From: Psococerastis gibbosa
Taxonomy: Eukaryota > Arthropoda > Insecta > Psocodea > Psocidae
Assembly: GCA_963971405.1 (NCBI GenBank)
Contig: OZ020489.1
Span: forward strand, 41,370,510-41,434,509
DNA: 64,000 nt
Reading direction: 5' to 3'
Part shown: positions 44,500 to 56,249 of the stretch, piece by piece
How positions within the stretch are numbered: position 1 is the stretch's first letter
Layout: each line of letters begins with the position of its first letter
Translations under genes and position numbers: made by a program
Notes under the pieces: model-generated
The model's database searches: none
The model's input: the letters and a program-made list of their open reading frames with translations, nothing else
Told to the model about the DNA's origin: nothing

Positions 44500-45835
44500 A
44501 GCTTCAACGTACCTTATAACTTTGCTGAAATGCTGACAGTTACAATAAAACTAAAATATTAAATACTCGTAATCAGGCAAAGAATTTAATAGTGCAGCTA
44601 TGTCATTTAATATCTTGGCACCACAATGAATTTTATTTCAATCTGATTTTATGTACGTACACAAAAAAAAAAACAATGGCTGAACGGAAGTCGGGTATAG
44701 GATCTACAATAGATTCTCTGGACTATATGTTACGCAGCTCTATCAATGTAAATTATACAGGGCCATATCTTTTGAAAATAATTAGCCTATTGTACAGTAA
44801 TGTATGATATAATAATTTCTGGATAGTGAATTAGAAGCCACAGAGGACTATACAAACTATTTGAGTACGTTACTGTTCTCTTTTTTTGGGACACCATATT
44901 TTTTCTGGTGGGCTTTTCTGGACGTAGGGCTACTTTATAGTGAGCCTTGGCTTGCCAACGACGTTATTTATTTTTCGGACAGTATTGCTATTGTATCTCA
45001 ATTCTCAATGAATGTGGGTTTGTGGCTGGTGAACTGTCTTCGGTGTCAACCCACACCGGCTACAAGACACAATGAACAAGCTGAGACATGCTTACCATTG
45101 ACACAATGCAATGTATGTGTGGCTTAACCAAGTACGGTAAGAGTGTCTGGTTTACTGTCTCTTATTTGTTGCTTTAGGTAAATTTACATACGTTTTTTAA
45201 TGCTTACAAAAATTATAATTTTACACTGAAATTGATAAATTTAGGCAATTTTTATTTGGAAAATTACACTAAGTTAAATCATAAAATATTCATTTGAATA
45301 AAGTATGCCCATTTCAGGTGGGTGATACCAACTTATAACATGAACCGACCTGTTGCGTCTACTGTTAGCATAGTCCTAATCATACTTTCCAAGGATGGCA
45401 TTGTTTTATGACTAGTGCATCATTCCCTCCCTCCCCCCTGGGAGTCGTGTATTTTTTTAAATTCCAGAAATCTGGTCAACGTTCAATTTTTTGTCACGTG
45501 CTTAGGGTTTCGCCAGCTTCCGAGCTACTGTACGAAAGGGAAGTTGTAGCAATTTTATAATACTATCTGGGGGGGGGGGGGATTTGAACCCCCTATTCGA
45601 TTACTTGTTCACCCTATTTTAACGACTTCAACGTACCTTATAACTTGGCTCCAATACTGACAGTTGCAATAAAACTAAAATATGAAAAACTCATAATCAG
45701 GCAACCAACTTAATATTGCAGCTATGTTATTTTGTACTATATATTGGCACCACGATGAATTGTATTTCAATCTGATTTAATGCACACACACAAAAAACAA
45801 CAATAGCTAAACGGAAGTATGGTATGGTAGGTATC
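44500..45835. repeat. Direct repeat pair, about 200 bp, 1.1 kb apart
   Basis: CAACGTACCTTATAACTT, TAATCAGGCAA, GCAGCTATGT, TTGGCACCACAATGAATT and ATTTCAATCTGATTT occur in the same order at about 44505-44700 and 45628-45830, about 80% alike. The interval holds a short piece also found at 2935-3035 (CAAGCTGAGACA...TTACCATTGACACAATG). No gene seen. Confidence 0.7.
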
Positions 45836-46077
45836 TAGATTCGGGACTCTATTTTACGTAGTCCTAGAATAGAATAGAAAATAAATTTTATTACATCACA
45901 CAGCCGTAGCCCTTATGTGTATAAATATTACATAATGTAAAGCGAAAAAACAACAACAAAAATTCCTACTGTTTATAGCCTATTGTAACTTCTTATTAAA
46001 TAATTTGAATTTATAAAAAAAAACTACCAAACTACCAAAGAACAACGTAATATATAAATATATCCTAACTACCATTC

Positions 46078-46380
46078 TTACAATAAAATTTGGTTACAAG
46101 TTCCTCTGAATAATTCCAAGCTTTGCATAAATGGATCTAAGTTGTCATGATCATTTAGTAAATGAGAGAGCCTGTTTATTGGAGAATTTATGGCTGCGTC
46201 AATCCTGTTTTGCGGCTGGTAAAATAAGTTAAAATTTCTTGTTGGAAACTGGGGTACAATAAAATTTAGTTTGCTCAAGAAATTTTGATTGTCTTCTAGG
46301 CCATTTAATACTTTATAGATATATATGGCATCAGCAATTTTACGTCGTGTGCACAGACTCTTCACCTCATACTTTTCCTG
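46078..46380 (-). mobile_element. LINE (Jockey-like) RT C-terminal fragment
   Basis: Minus-strand frame: SLCTRRKIADAIYIYKVLNG, then NLFYQPQNRIDAAINSPINR and RLSHLLNDHDNLDPF. This is the conserved tail (SL..RRK..D....YK.LNG ... R........SP..R) of Jockey-type elements. Only the 3' end is present. Confidence 0.75.
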
Positions 46381-46452
46381 TCAACGTCAATCACAGGTAT
46401 GCTTACTACAGGGCATAGCATTAAGAAAATTATTAGCGTATTGCATACTATA

Positions 46453-46566
46453 CCAGGGGTTCTCAGCCTTTTTGTTTTCCAATGCCATGCACCCCCCTCC
46501 CCCTTGAAACCGCCAGTGGAAGTGAGTCTGTTTATGAACTTGAGGCACCCTAAGGGCAGACTCTTG
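46453..46566. repeat. hAT-like terminus joined to a repeat P fragment
   Basis: CAGGGGTTCTCAGCCTTTTTG is a common hAT-type end. It is followed by GCACCCCCCTCCCCC and then repeat P sequence (GTCTGTTTATGAACTTGAGG, CCCTAAGGGCAGACTC). The partner terminus was not found. Confidence 0.45.
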
Positions 46567-46599
46567 TTATGGTTTACTTTACCATAGTAGGAGGCTGAT

Positions 46600-48990
46600 T
46601 ATAAAAGACACTTAAATGATTAAATAATTAATAATATAATTAGTAATATTAACACTTACCCTAGTCGTATTATTGCCACTGCTCTCTCTTCGGATTGTCA
46701 GCTACTTGTCTTCGAATTCTTCTCTAAGTCGCCGTTACATGTCTTTTATCACTTCAGGGAGCCTACCCATCAGTAGTCTAAAAGACATGTAACAAGCTTT
46801 CTGATTGGCTAATAATGACGCACATTGATGACGGTAGGCCATAGGTAGACATGGTACACACGTGTACTACCTTTTGACCTAGCTGTTCAAAGTGAATCAT
46901 TATTATGCCATTTAGGACAATTAAATTGCCTATTAGCAAAAGTAATCCTTTCCATTTTTTGTCAGTTTTGAGATATTCGCGCCATTTTTTTTAATTTTTC
47001 AATACTCTATCCGATGAATCAGATATTGAGACGCAAAAGCAATTCGAATACTGTTAAAAATAGCTTTAAAAACTGTAATGTTATACCTAATGGCGTTGCG
47101 GCCCAGCAGTTTTTTTGCGGTTTCTGAAAAATCGACCTGGGTGGACAGGATTGCTTTTGCTAATAGGCAACTCAATTGTCAGCACAACATCTAACCATTT
47201 TTAAAAGGGGTTGGTTAGGCTGAAATCCTAAAGAACCCACAACATCTACCATTTTGTAGGAAAAATAAATCAATGAACCGAATCTATCAGAGAGAGCAAC
47301 TACAACCACCACAAACCCTAAGTGTTATAAGTTCTTTTTTTTCTTTCTTATAAATAAATAAATAATAATAAATGTATTTCGTTTCTTCAATATTACATAT
47401 ACAGTGATATAATGAAGTAGGGGTGGCCCAGAGGATTTCTCCCGTGCTGGGGCCCCCTTAATACTAATAACTAAGCTAAAACTAAACTGAACTAAACTAA
47501 ACTATACTAAACTAATACTAAAACTTTATCGATAATAATTAATTTTATGTAGACTCTAAGTAACATCACTAAGTAAGTAAATAAGTAAGATCATATACTA
47601 AGATGAAAATGTTTTCAATCCTTCTCATAAAGGCCTCCTCTCAATATACACTAGTAACTGGTACCAGTCCCTTCTTGACTGATGGAATGTAATGCCCAGA
47701 CTAACTCTTTAAGCCACTAAGGGGCCAGTCACCAGCGTGCATGAGTAGAATGCATTTTACTAGAGATCTAAGGAGCTAGCTACAAATTTAATGAGGCCAG
47801 ATATTACCTCACACAATAAGCAGCTGAAATCTCCTCTACCCTAGAAAAAATACACTCTATCTCTTCTCAGGGGTTTCTTTTCAAATAAAACCAACTATTT
47901 TACCCAGGTAAGTGAAAATAAATTCTGTAATGTTAAGAAAATAACCTAATAAACAAAATCAAAAGTAACCAGTGAGAAACATTATTTACTGAACTGCTGT
48001 AAAAGTGTAAATAGAAAGTGCCATCTCTGGTAGTCCTAAAATGTCTCAGATCAGCAATAGGTGGAAAGCGGCAAGGGTTAAGCTATTAGAATTAAGCCTG
48101 AGAAAAGATGGCCAACCAATGTAGGTAAACCCTAACCTACATGTCGAAAACAGGACTACAATGACTACCAGAGACCGCCCTCCCAACAAATCTTAATCCA
48201 TTAAAAATTCAAGAAAGAAATACTATAGTAAATACTGTATAGGCCTATAGATGAGTTGAAAAGTTGAAACAAGTGGATAGATCCTACCTTCCTTGTTGCA
48301 TAAAGAATTGATTATAGGTTAGCGAATCCACATCAATCTCTTACAAAGCCAATTCCTTCCCCGGTGTTCATGGCCACTCCAAGTCCAATGGTTTTGTCAG
48401 TGTAAGGGTACTTCATCTCTCATCCCTCTTGGCCCCGGTAAGGCCTTAAACGCTCTCAGCCTTCCATCATTTCTTTTCAAAAATCCAAATCAAAACAACA
48501 TCTCATATGTGGCCATTTTCTCCTTCTCTCCTGTTCTGACTTGTTTCTTCCTATGGTTCCCTTGATTTTTGTAGATGGCAGCACCTTCCGGCCACTCTTG
48601 ATTTTTCTGCCTTATTTTCAATACATTACATAAGACGACGACAACAACAACAACATAAACCCTGATAAACCCTTTTAACGGAAACAACGACAATAACAAC
48701 AATAACAATACCACAACTACACCATCGGTGTGCAAAAATAGAGTCCTGCGATTTTCACGGGTCACTGGGAAGACGACACAGCACGAAGGGGACATTGTCT
48801 TCGAAGGGAAAGGGAAAACACTGACTTTGAAGGGAAGGGAAAACATTGTCTTTGTAGGGAAGGGTAATATCGTCTTCGAATCTGGACTCGTCTAGGCATC
48901 TACAGCCCAGAGTGAAGATGCAGTCTCAAGACGTCCATGTCACCGTTCATGTCACCGTCCGTCATTTCTGGGAGGCATGACACCACAACA
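46600..48990. other. No gene recognised
   Basis: AT-rich non-coding DNA with a short inverted pair around 46738-46803 (TTACATGTCTTTT...AAAAGACATGTAA), a CTAAA-type simple repeat at 47470-47525 and an ACAACA-rich run at 48635-48720. No splice-supported coding exon was found. Confidence 0.4.
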
Positions 48991-48998
48991 AGCGAAAG

Positions 48999-49432
48999 CA
49001 GGGCTGCCGTTTCATTATTTTCATATTCCCGGAATCACTACTTGTGAAGTCCCGGAATTCCCGGAAAATTCGAAAGTTTGCTGCCTAAAGGTACTACCAA
49101 CAAACCGGTATAAAATTTCGGCTCCACTAACATCATAAGTTCATAACCATGAAGTTTTTTTTAAAATTTAGAGTTTTTTTTAAAGTTTAAACCTGTATTA
49201 AAAATATTTTTAGGCTATTCGGAGTAATTGTACGTTTCTTGCTGTATCAAGTATTCAGAAATTACTGCATTTTGTCTTAAAAACACGCTTATAGGTTAGG
49301 TTTACGCCATTTTTCATATCACATAGCGGCAAAGTCCCGGAAAATTCCCGGAAATTGATAGGTCCGGAAAAATTCCGTAATTTTAAAAAATTCCCGGAAT
49401 TCCGGGACTATTCCCGGACAACGGCAGCCCTG
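48999..49432. mobile_element. hAT-like MITE (CAGGGCTGCCGTT family), 434 bp
   Basis: Perfect 13-bp TIR CAGGGCTGCCGTT and complement; perfect 8-bp TSD AGCGAAAG at 48991-48998 and 49433-49440. The interior near both ends is rich in CCCGGAA motifs. Confidence 0.9.
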
Positions 49433-49439
49433 AGCGAAA

Positions 49440-50290
49440 GCAGCGCTATGGTGATACTTTTCAGCTCCCACTAGGTCCACAGCTTTTGGCAACGCAGCGT
49501 CTGAGTTTTCTGGATCTGCTTCGCAGAGTGTTGACTCTTCGGAGTCCTACGCAGACATTCAGCACCATCAGTACGGTGCCGAATCTCACAGGGCAACCTC
49601 GATTATGACGCATGAAGTGATGGAGTTTCTAAACTGAGACTGAGCTGAGATTTTCGACGACCCCTTCAAACGACTAAGTCAATGCTGTAGTCGGTGCCCT
49701 TCCTCATCCTCTAGAAGAAGGTGACCCTGGCCTCGCTGTTGGACACCATGGGATCTACACAAAGAAAAAAAATCTTAATAGCTACTGTGCAAAAAAAAAG
49801 TTGTTTATAAATTGTGAACAATAAACCCTGTATAGCAATAACTAATGTACAGTATGACTACGTAACCATTTTCAAAAATATACCAAAATCACAACATTCA
49901 AACAAAACCAAAGGGAGCCACACATAAAAATTGAAACGATACAATGAGAATCCAAAAGTCAAATCCAAACAAAAAGAGCTCATCTGCAGCTGTAATCTTA
50001 GCCAGACCCTCACGATTCTACAGAAACAATCGGCTTCCACAAATAACCTGGTAACAGAAAAATATATTAATATTTCATATCTCAAAATAAAACAACAAAC
50101 CACTGTACTGCAGGCTGTATTATACCTAAGATGTGACAGTGTAACCATTTTTTTAAAAAACACAAATACTATAAACCTTCAATAAGACATAACACTATAA
50201 AAATACATAAAATTACAATACACACAAAAAAAATGACAAATCAGTAAAACAAATACCTCATAACTCATTACTCACATAAAGCATAACCTA
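49440..50290. other. No gene recognised
   Basis: 49440-49760 is GC-richer than its surroundings, and both strands are broken by stops. It could be decayed coding sequence, but no family was recognised. The remainder is AT-rich. Confidence 0.3.
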
Positions 50291-50291
50291 C

Positions 50292-50640
50292 CTACTTCTT
50301 CCTGACCTCGAATTTATAGGCTAGGTAGGCATAGAGGTTACCCTGTAGCTTTGTTCCCTCTAGCGTAGAAATTTCTTTAGTTGTTTTCCTTCTATTATTT
50401 GAAATTAAACGTCTTAAAGCGGTTAAGTCACGATCAGCGACTTTCCTCTGAGGGCCTGAACCTTTCTTTGGCAAGGGGGATGCACTTGTTTTGAAACGGT
50501 TTATTACTGACTGGATGGTGGATCGACTCAGCAACAACTGGGAACCTATTTTTCGCTGAAACATACCTTCACATTGAAGAAGAATTATTTTTTCAGACAA
50601 ATCTTCGGTCAAGTGTCTTCCTCGATCCCAATTTCACAAT
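50292..50640 (-). pseudogene. Tc1/mariner-type transposase N-terminal remnant
   Basis: A minus-strand frame runs from after a stop at about 50645: GRHLTEDLSEKIILLQCEG, then RKIGSQLLLSRSTIQSVINR, FKTSASPLPKKGSGP, QRKVADRDLTALRRLISNNR and RKTTKEIS. This is the paired-like helix-turn-helix DNA-binding region of Tc1-type transposases (LTE...I..L..EG...R.I...L..S..TV..V..RF...GS). No ATG remains at the expected start and the catalytic DDE part is absent. It could be a domesticated HTH exon, but nothing supports splicing. Confidence 0.55.
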
Positions 50641-51467
50641 TTGACAATGAAAGATAGCGAATAAGACAGATATTCTTTGGGTCATTTTAATGACAGTGTG
50701 TGAATTTATTTAGTGATAAGAGAATGGACAAACTTCAATGTGAGCGCAAAGGTCCGCGATTCTGTCCATAACTTTCTCGTCTGTTTTCTTTTAAATATCT
50801 TTGCTCCAGTTTAATGGCAGTCCTTTTATCACAATTACATTTCAGTTATCATTATTTGGATAGATTCATTAGTTTAGATAAAAAATAAATCCAAAGTTGA
50901 ACTAAAAATCATAGGTGGACGAAATTCAATGTGGTTGGGCCTGAGGATACCTCCGTCAACCATAGAAATAGAAAAACCTAACCTAACTTACCTCTAAAGT
51001 TTCTTTGCCATTGGCTAGCCTATTAACTTATGAACATCTGCTGTGATCCACCTCTTGGCACATGTTTCCTTTTGTTGTTTTTTATTAGTTTCTGTCGCAG
51101 AGCTCATTTTTTGAATTAAATAAAAATAAAAAACAAAATTCAAATTCAAAACAACAACAAATATGGCCGTTTTTGATTTCCCATGTGCAGCATCCCGTGG
51201 CTGGAGACCGTTATCAATATGGCTGCTAGTGTAGCCTGCCCAAGAGATGTACGCAATTTGGCGGGAAAACCAATGATAAGTGCAGCCTGCACAAGCTAAG
51301 TACAGAGTTTTTGACCGGGTCCAGGTATCCGTTCTGCTATGCTGCAATGTGTAAGACTTCGATATTTTTTGCGTTGGTACTTATCTCTGATAGTTGGCTT
51401 ATAGTTAACGGGTGCCTCGTAAGGCATAGTTAATGTATTTCTATGATGTGCAGTTCCCCAACCTACA

Positions 51468-51739
51468 GGTCTATTCCACTGAGCAATTTTACTTCAAATT
51501 TGATTTTGTCAGTGACGTTTGTTTTGTTTTAAGGAGACTATTATGTAGATACTTAACTTATCTATTATAAATTAAGTTATAATATGGTAGCAGACATCAT
51601 TAATAATAAGTCTCTACCATATTAGAACTTGATTTATAATAGGCTAGATACGTCAAGTATCTACATAATAGTCTTCTTAAAACAAAACAAACGTCAATGA
51701 CAAAATAAAAAATTAAGTAAAATCACCGGTGGAATAGCC
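51468..51739. mobile_element. Palindromic MITE, 272 bp
   Basis: The left end is GGTCTATTCCACTGAGCAAT and the right end is ACCGGTGGAATAGCC. Inner arms of about 80 bp match (GTTTGTTTTGTTTTAAG, ACTATTATGTAGATACTT). The TATTCCAC ends and the internal GTAGCAGACATCA recall the Harbinger-like MITEs, but no TTA/TAA TSD is visible. Confidence 0.7.
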
Positions 51740-52267
51740 GCCAAAGTGGTAAACGTAGAGATACAGGTTTCCATGGCATTATTTTTCTACGTAGAAAACT
51801 TGGAGTTCTTTTTTTCGATTTTCCCTCAGTTTCCTACTTTCCCTTAGGGAAAACCAAACGCAGTGAATACCCATTATGTGTTTAAAAGAGTAACAAATCC
51901 TAATATTGGTTGCTTTCCCAAACAAAGACATGGTTTTGTGCATAAAATTAGTTTTAGAAGAAATTATGGAAAATTTGCACTCCAATGCATTGCGCACCCT
52001 GCCGTTATTACTGTGTTGTAATATATTGGTCTGCCCATTGTAGAATATGCAATGTCATCGATCAATTCAGTGCTTTGGGATAGGAGATATCGAGGGAGCT
52101 GAAATTTAACCTTAGGAAAATTATTCACCATGGAATTACTCATACCATCTATCTACCTACTAATTGTAACAGCAAAGGCTTTCACGCCCGGAGTCGAATG
52201 AAGAACCAGTAGAATCCGGGCTGATGGGCCGTTTTAGAAAGTACTGTAGCAGTACTGCTACAGTACT

Positions 52268-52421
52268 TTATAACACTGACATTAAATTAATGTTGGTTGA
52301 AGAGGAAACCTCGTTATAAACGAAATTAGAAGACATGGAAAAAACTGGGCTTGGCGGGATTCGAACCCACGAGCTACGCCTAGCCCGGGCGTCGCCTTAA
52401 CCACTGTACCACAAGCCCCGA
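52268..52421 (-). mobile_element. tRNA-derived SINE, family 1
   Basis: On the minus strand GGGGCTTGTGGTACAGTGGT, B box GGGTTCGAATCCC, AAGCCCAGTTTTTTCC, body GAGGTTTCCTCTTCAACC and AATTTAATGTCAGTG. Confidence 0.83.
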
Positions 52422-52424
52422 CAA

Positions 52425-52585
52425 GACCAGTAATCGCCAAATCCTCTACTTATGCTCTATCCCGCCAAGCCCAGAATTTAGAGGATATGGAAAAAAATGG
52501 GCTTAAAATAATAATATAATATATATATATAATAAATAAAATAAAATGGGATAGAGCATAAGTAGAGGATTTGGCGATTACTGGT
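52425..52585. repeat. Inverted repeat between two opposed SINEs
   Basis: CCAGTAATCGCCAAATCCTC...GCTCTATCCC at 52427-52462 is answered by GGGATAGAGC...GAGGATTTGGCGATTACTGG at 52548-52583. With the opposed SINEs on either side this makes one long palindrome. Confidence 0.85.
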
Positions 52586-52589
52586 GTTG

Positions 52590-52765
52590 TCGGGGCTTGT
52601 GGTCCAGCGGTTAAGATGACGCCCCCGTTAGGCGTAGATCGTGGGTTCCAATCCCACCAAGCCAAGTTTTTTCCATGCCTTCTAATTCGTTTATAACAAG
52701 GAGGTTACCTCTTCAACCAAAGTTAATTTGATGTCAGTGTTATATACACCATATAATACTGCAAT
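52590..52765 (+). mobile_element. tRNA-derived SINE, family 1
   Basis: CGGGGCTTGTGGTCCAGCGG, B box GGGTTCCAATCCC, CCAAGCCAAG, body GGAGGTTACCTCTTCAACC and TTAATTTGATGTCAGTG, TA-rich tail. Opposite orientation to the 52268 copy. Confidence 0.85.
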
Positions 52766-52908
52766 GTATGAACTAGTTTACGCCTCGATGTCAAACCCCA
52801 CCGACTTAGGTTAGCTGGTAAAGTAGCCCTTCGGGGTTAAAGCTCGATTATTATTTCCATTTCACTACTAGTTAGTGCCAAGGTCAAGCTCAGATATATG
52901 CTAACCAT

Positions 52909-53375
52909 CAGGGCCTTAAAGTATTGGAATGATGGCGGGGGCAAAATTGAAACCGAAATTATAGAGGATGTGTAAAAAAACTGGGCTTGGCGGGATTCGA
53001 AATCACGATCTACGCCCAGGTTAGGCGTAGGTCATGGGTTTGAATCCCGCCAAGCCCAGTTTTTTCCATATCCTCTAATTTCGAATATAACGAGGAGGTT
53101 ACCTCTTCAACCAAAGTTAATTTAATGTCAGTGTTATATATACCATTATAATACTGCAATGCATTGAAAAATTGAAAATATAAGAACAAAATAGTAGGGT
53201 TGTACGCATTTTAATAGTAGTAAAGTATATAGCTGTAGATTTTACAAAGCTAAAAAAGGATTGCCTATATTCATATTGCTGCAAAGGGGACCATGAAGTA
53301 TGAACCACGTCTTACAATGCTCGAGGCGGGGGGGGGGGGGGCATGTTGGACCGTGCCCCCAACTTTACGCCCCTG
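52909..53375. mobile_element. hAT MITE (CAGAGGCGTAAAG family) invaded by a SINE
   Basis: The left end is CAGGGCCTTAAAGTATTGG and the right end is AACTTTACGCCCCTG. The flanking 8-mers CTAACCAT and CTTACCAT match at 7 of 8. Internal continuity with 40153-40467 is broken by SINE sequence at about 52953-53160. Confidence 0.83.
52953..53160. mobile_element. Head-to-head SINE family 1 palindrome
   Basis: A minus-strand SINE piece and a plus-strand piece meet inside the anticodon arm at about 53011-53029 (TACGCCCAGGTTAGGCGTA). Both B boxes (GATTTCGAATCCC on the minus strand, GGGTTTGAATCCC on the plus strand) are kept but the A boxes are lost. The plus half continues into the normal SINE body and TA tail. 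Confidence 0.8.
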
Positions 53376-53895
53376 CTTACCATAGCAACCTATACATTGT
53401 AACAGGCGTTTGCTAATCAAGAAACACAATTTTCAAGGCTTTAAATTTGGTTCAGACCCTGTTCCGTGCCTACTTAATTTCTATTGCCGTCATATTTTAA
53501 ACCTACCTTAGACGGTATGGGCCAAATTGATGAATGAAATGGTCTCAGCGCGACTTTTATGTGTTTTGGTTGGCTAATCTGCAACGCTTACAATAGCTTG
53601 AGGAAAAAAAATTAAACACAACTTTTTATCAAGATGGCAAGCTGTAGTGACATACAGAGTGTCCCGTGAACTCTAGATAATACGTTAAGGGGAGGCAGGT
53701 GGATTCATTAATTATAAATGATTTGACCAGTCAACCCTTTGTCGGAAGTGAACGGTGTGTCCACTACAGGGTGTCCCGCGGAATTTTGTGAAATAGCTTT
53801 TATATTTTACAGCCAAACCGCGTGCGAGATGGTGAAAACTAAAAACTAAAAAAGATAATTGGTGGAATCCTTATTTGAAAAAATTTAGACTACAC

Positions 53896-54608
53896 CAATG
53901 GTTCCCAACATTTTTTGGAGACGGTGCCCTTTTTACTGAGTTTTAATAGTCGGTGCCCAGCATGCTAAGGTGCCCATTCCATTGACCGGCTAGGGCTATT
54001 TCCAAAAACGGTGACGTGGTAGCAGACATTCAAGACTTAGATGGCGTTTCCACCGACCTCGCATTGCAGAATTGACGGAAAGGTTTATTTTCCTCTATGC
54101 CATAGTTAAAATTAATGATCATACAGTAAAATCACAAACAAACAAACTAAAATTAAAAAATGGCGTCATGGGATATGTTAAGTACAAACATTTTTATAGA
54201 TTTCTATAAAAAGAAAAATTCTAATTTCCGTCAATTTCATTTCCATTCTGCAATGCGAGGTAGGTGGAAACACCACCTAAGTCTTGAATGTCTGCTACCA
54301 CGTCACCGTTTTTGTAAATAGCCCTAGCCGGTCAATGGAATGGGCGCCTAATGCATATTTAATATTGTAGATGTGGGTCTACAAAAGAACATATCCATCA
54401 CCCTAACCAAATTCAACTTCTCTAATATACATAAAATAAATAACCCTTGGCGGGATATAAAATGCTTTCAATTATAAGAAAAAAAAACTTTTATATCTAG
54501 CTTTAACCGTTTATTTAAGTTTTACTTAGCCTAAATTCTCATGACGCCGCGGTGTCGAGTTGTCGTGGAGCCTGTAGGGCACCGCGGTGCACAGTTTGGG
54601 AACCACTG
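53896..54608. mobile_element. hAT-like element (CARTGGTTCCCAA family) with nested MITE
   Basis: The left end is CAATGGTTCCCAACATTTTT and the right end is TTTGGGAACCACTG. The flanking 8-mers GACTACAC and GACTAGAC match at 7 of 8. A Harbinger MITE is nested at 53969-54348. Confidence 0.82.
53969..54348. mobile_element. PIF/Harbinger-like MITE, 380 bp
   Basis: TIR GGTGCCCATTCCATTGACC and its complement; TSD TAA at 53966-53968 and 54349-54351. Same subfamily as 4750. Confidence 0.88.
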
Positions 54609-54699
54609 GACTAGACTTAGTCCGCTTGCTATATGAGACATGTTTTTTTTTTTTTTTTAAATTGGGGTACAGGTGTTACCTGTGTGCACTTAAGCCTAT

Positions 54700-55330
54700 T
54701 TGGCCTGTTGTGCCCCTACAAGAAAGTATCTACATCACTTCTACATCTCTTCCTCGAGAACTATCTCCCTCAGGAGAACCAGGATCTTTAGGGGATTTAG
54801 AAGTGGTAGGTCTTTTACATGTAACTGCAAGCTTCCCGAGCATGCTGCTCTTCTTCGTGCGATTGCATCGCAGTGAAGGAGGATGTGCTTGGGGTCCTCC
54901 ACTCCTTCATTGCAGAATCTGCAAGACTGTAGTTGTATCCCCAAGAGACTTCAGATATATAACCCTAAGGCCAAAGACGCCAAGGCCTGCTCTTGGTTTT
55001 GTACGTCCTAGCTTAGAGCCATCAGTAAACCACTTGATTGTGTGACTATTGAGAATTCCTGCTTATTCGCAGTATTCTTTCTTTGTCCCTAATATAGTTT
55101 CGAATTCCCTCCTAAAACAGTACTTTGGATGGATTCTATCACTTGACATATCCAGGCAGTGATCAGGCGTAGTCAGAGAGGCTGAGTCTCTCTTAACTGC
55201 GCTTCCACTCCTTTTTAACCCGCTCCTAATAATGCCTTTTCGGCTGAAGTTTCCACTGCAACATGGAGGGGTGGGAAGTCCAGTCTCCATTGCTGCAGTG
55301 GGACAGGATTTCAATGCCCCTGTAAAGCAT
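54700..55330 (-). mobile_element. LINE with RNase H fragment and C-terminal zinc knuckle
   Basis: Minus-strand pieces in order: TPDHCLDMSSDRIHPKYCF and FRREFETILGTKKEYCE; WFTDGSKLGRTKPRAGLGVF (the RNase H FTDGS catalytic Asp motif); then, after loss of the middle of RNase H, CRFCNEGVEDPKHILLHCDA with IARRR. This combination is typical of I/R1/Jockey-group LINEs that carry RNase H. Several stops and frame changes show it is dead. The 152-codon plus-strand frame here is only its antisense. Confidence 0.8.
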
Positions 55331-55598
55331 CATGTTAGAGAATACGGGCTTCTGAATTTAGTCATAATTTGGATACCTCATTCAGAGAAAAATTCTCATG
55401 TGGTTTGATTTTGCCGTGTCCATGAAGCCATTACCAATGGTATGGTTACAGCAGGAAAAGACAGGCTGAATGAGACATGTTATTAATGTGTAAGTTTAGT
55501 TTAATAGTGCTAGTAGTATGTTTTTTTTTAAATTTTAAATTTTAGTTTAGGGCAGGGAAAATTGTATTTATTTATTTATTTAAGCAACACTGCACTTA

Positions 55599-56025
55599 GG
55601 CGCCCATTCCACATACGTACAACGTCAATGAAAATTATGAAATTGAAGGATATTTCAATTTCTCATTGATGGGGGCCATTCCATATGTTTTTCAAAAATT
55701 GACAATTTTCAATTGAAGCGTATGCGCCAAATTTTCGAAATTTGTTTCTTGAAATTGTATTTGTTTTCTTCGTCGCCTTATTATTTAATCCTTATTATAA
55801 TTTTATACAGAAATGCTTTCTTTTTATAGAAATCAATTAAAATAGTTGTGCTTGTCATATCACATGACGCCATTTTTTAATTTTAGATTGTTTGTTTCAT
55901 TGTTTGTGATTTTACTCTATTATCAATTGATCATTGATCAATTTTAACAATGGCATAGAGTAAAATTGAAAGGCCCTTCAATTTCATAATTTTCATTGAC
56001 GTTGTACGTATGTGGAATGGGCACC
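55599..56025. mobile_element. Harbinger-like MITE (ACATACGT subfamily), 427 bp
   Basis: TIR GGCGCCCATTCCACATACG and GTATGTGGAATGGGCACC; TSD TTA at 55596-55598 and 56026-56028. The centre shares CATGACGCCATTTTTTAATT and TGATCATTGATCAATTTTAA with the GACCGG subfamily (4750, 9157), which links the two. Confidence 0.87.
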
Positions 56026-56249
56026 TTAGCATTGAATTGTATACAGTGGTTGTGAAGCTTTTCCATGAAAAATTTTCTAATCAGGGTTAGCCTACTCCAA
56101 GCCCCAGGGGTAAAGACAATTGTTGCGTCTATATGTACTAGCCTATATGAAATCTATTCTTCGAAATTAGTACATTACAGAAAGTTACATACCTTTGCCT
56201 AAGGCCATATGACGGCTATATGTAAAAGGACCGGTCCTAGTTTTTCTTG

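Noticed and set aside
48490..48846. 118-codon minus-strand frame with hydrophobic runs
   Set aside because: The Val and Leu runs come from ACA-type simple repeats; no start or splice context of a secreted protein.
51015..51347. 110-codon minus-strand frame with an inner Met start (MSSATETNKKQQKETC)
   Set aside because: A good GAG/GTAAGT donor lies just after it, but the frame stops before the donor and no family was recognised.
54587..55045. 152-codon plus-strand frame
   Set aside because: It is antisense to a LINE whose RNase H and zinc-knuckle motifs read on the minus strand.
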